This document shows positions 43,270 through 43,430 of a stretch of 43,430 nt of DNA, one piece after another (within the stretch, counting starts at the first letter, position 1; each line of letters begins with the position of its first letter). Source of the stretch: an uncultured Clostridia bacterium (GTDB lineage: Bacteria; Bacillota; Clostridia; TANB77; CAG-508); contig CALXUC010000012.1 in the NCBI GenBank assembly GCA_944391575.1, forward strand, positions 1 to 43,430, written 5' to 3'. The notes beneath the pieces were generated by a model, which ran no database searches, was not told the DNA's origin, and saw only the letters and a list, made by a program, of their open reading frames with translations. The translations under genes and the position numbers were made by a program.

Positions 43270-43430
43270 ATATCAATTACAACATATATATCTTACCATT
43301 TTTTATTTGCTTTGTCAATAATTTTAACGAAATTTAAATAGAAATTGTTATAATTCCGTAGTTTTACATTTTTTTAAATATTTTAGGTAACTTAAAGCTT
43401 AGAGCAATAAGCTTTTAATTTTGTCAACTT

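Noticed and set aside
43347-43430. GTTATAATTCCG at the right end resembles the left terminus of the palindromic element
   Set aside because: No conserved core follows in the remaining 70 bases, only an unrelated AAAGCTTA / TAAGCTTT hairpin; the window ends before this can be judged.

Overview
The window looks like chromosomal DNA from a very AT-rich, low-GC Gram-positive bacterium of the class Clostridia, probably an uncultured anaerobic gut-type lineage. The evidence is the Firmicutes-style S10-spc-alpha ribosomal operon, a T-box leader ahead of pheST, a PrkC kinase with PASTA repeats next to its PrpC phosphatase, a sporulation sigma factor SigK with its pro-sequence, a ThyX-like thymidylate synthase, MutS2, and strong AGGAGG-type ribosome binding sites. 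The lineage is inferred, not proven.

Layout. Positions 1-65 hold the tail of a plus-strand gene. Positions 171-4633 are one minus-strand operon: ruvB, a 109-aa unknown, two paralogous transglutaminase-like proteins and a membrane-anchored glycosyltransferase. Positions 4634-5166 have no gene but hold two copies of a palindromic mobile repeat. Positions 5167-21129 are the minus-strand ribosomal supercluster: rpsJ, rplC, rplD, rplW, rplB, rpsS, rplV, rpsC, rplP, rpmC, rpsQ, rplN, rplX, rplE, rpsN, rpsH, rplF, rplR, rpsE, rplO, secY, adk, map, infA, rpmJ, rpsM, rpsK, rpsD, rpoA, rplQ. It is driven by a consensus promoter at 21370-21398 followed by a leader of about 235 nt. rpmD (L30) is missing from its usual place, and another repeat copy sits between adk and map. 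Positions 21484-22974 carry two small paralogous membrane-anchored unknowns and a 5'-truncated gene. Then come pheT and pheS with a T-box leader, an AAA+/DUF4143 ATPase, a patatin-like lipase, and a frameshifted unknown gene (29183-30048).

From 30206 genes lie on both strands: sigK and a Cu/Zn superoxide dismutase (plus), an XRE membrane-anchored regulator with a likely operator and a SpoVT-like GAF protein (minus), then another repeat copy, thyX and mutS2 (plus). The minus-strand cluster rlmN-prpC-prkC-rpe (without rsgA) and rpmE follow. A 49-aa membrane protein with a consensus promoter, a VanW-domain lipoprotein and tRNA-Leu(UAG) close the window.

Two observations stand out. First, a family of 141-150 bp palindromic elements (four full-core copies, one truncated): two copies are flanked by perfect 8-bp target duplications, and the hairpin arms differ between copies but stay fully complementary, around a nearly invariant core. 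Second, adk and sodC each carry one extra C directly before a GGA glycine codon at a highly conserved motif. In both the zero-frame codon becomes CGG, a codon I found in frame nowhere else in the window. These are either two sequence errors or +1 recoding at an unused codon.
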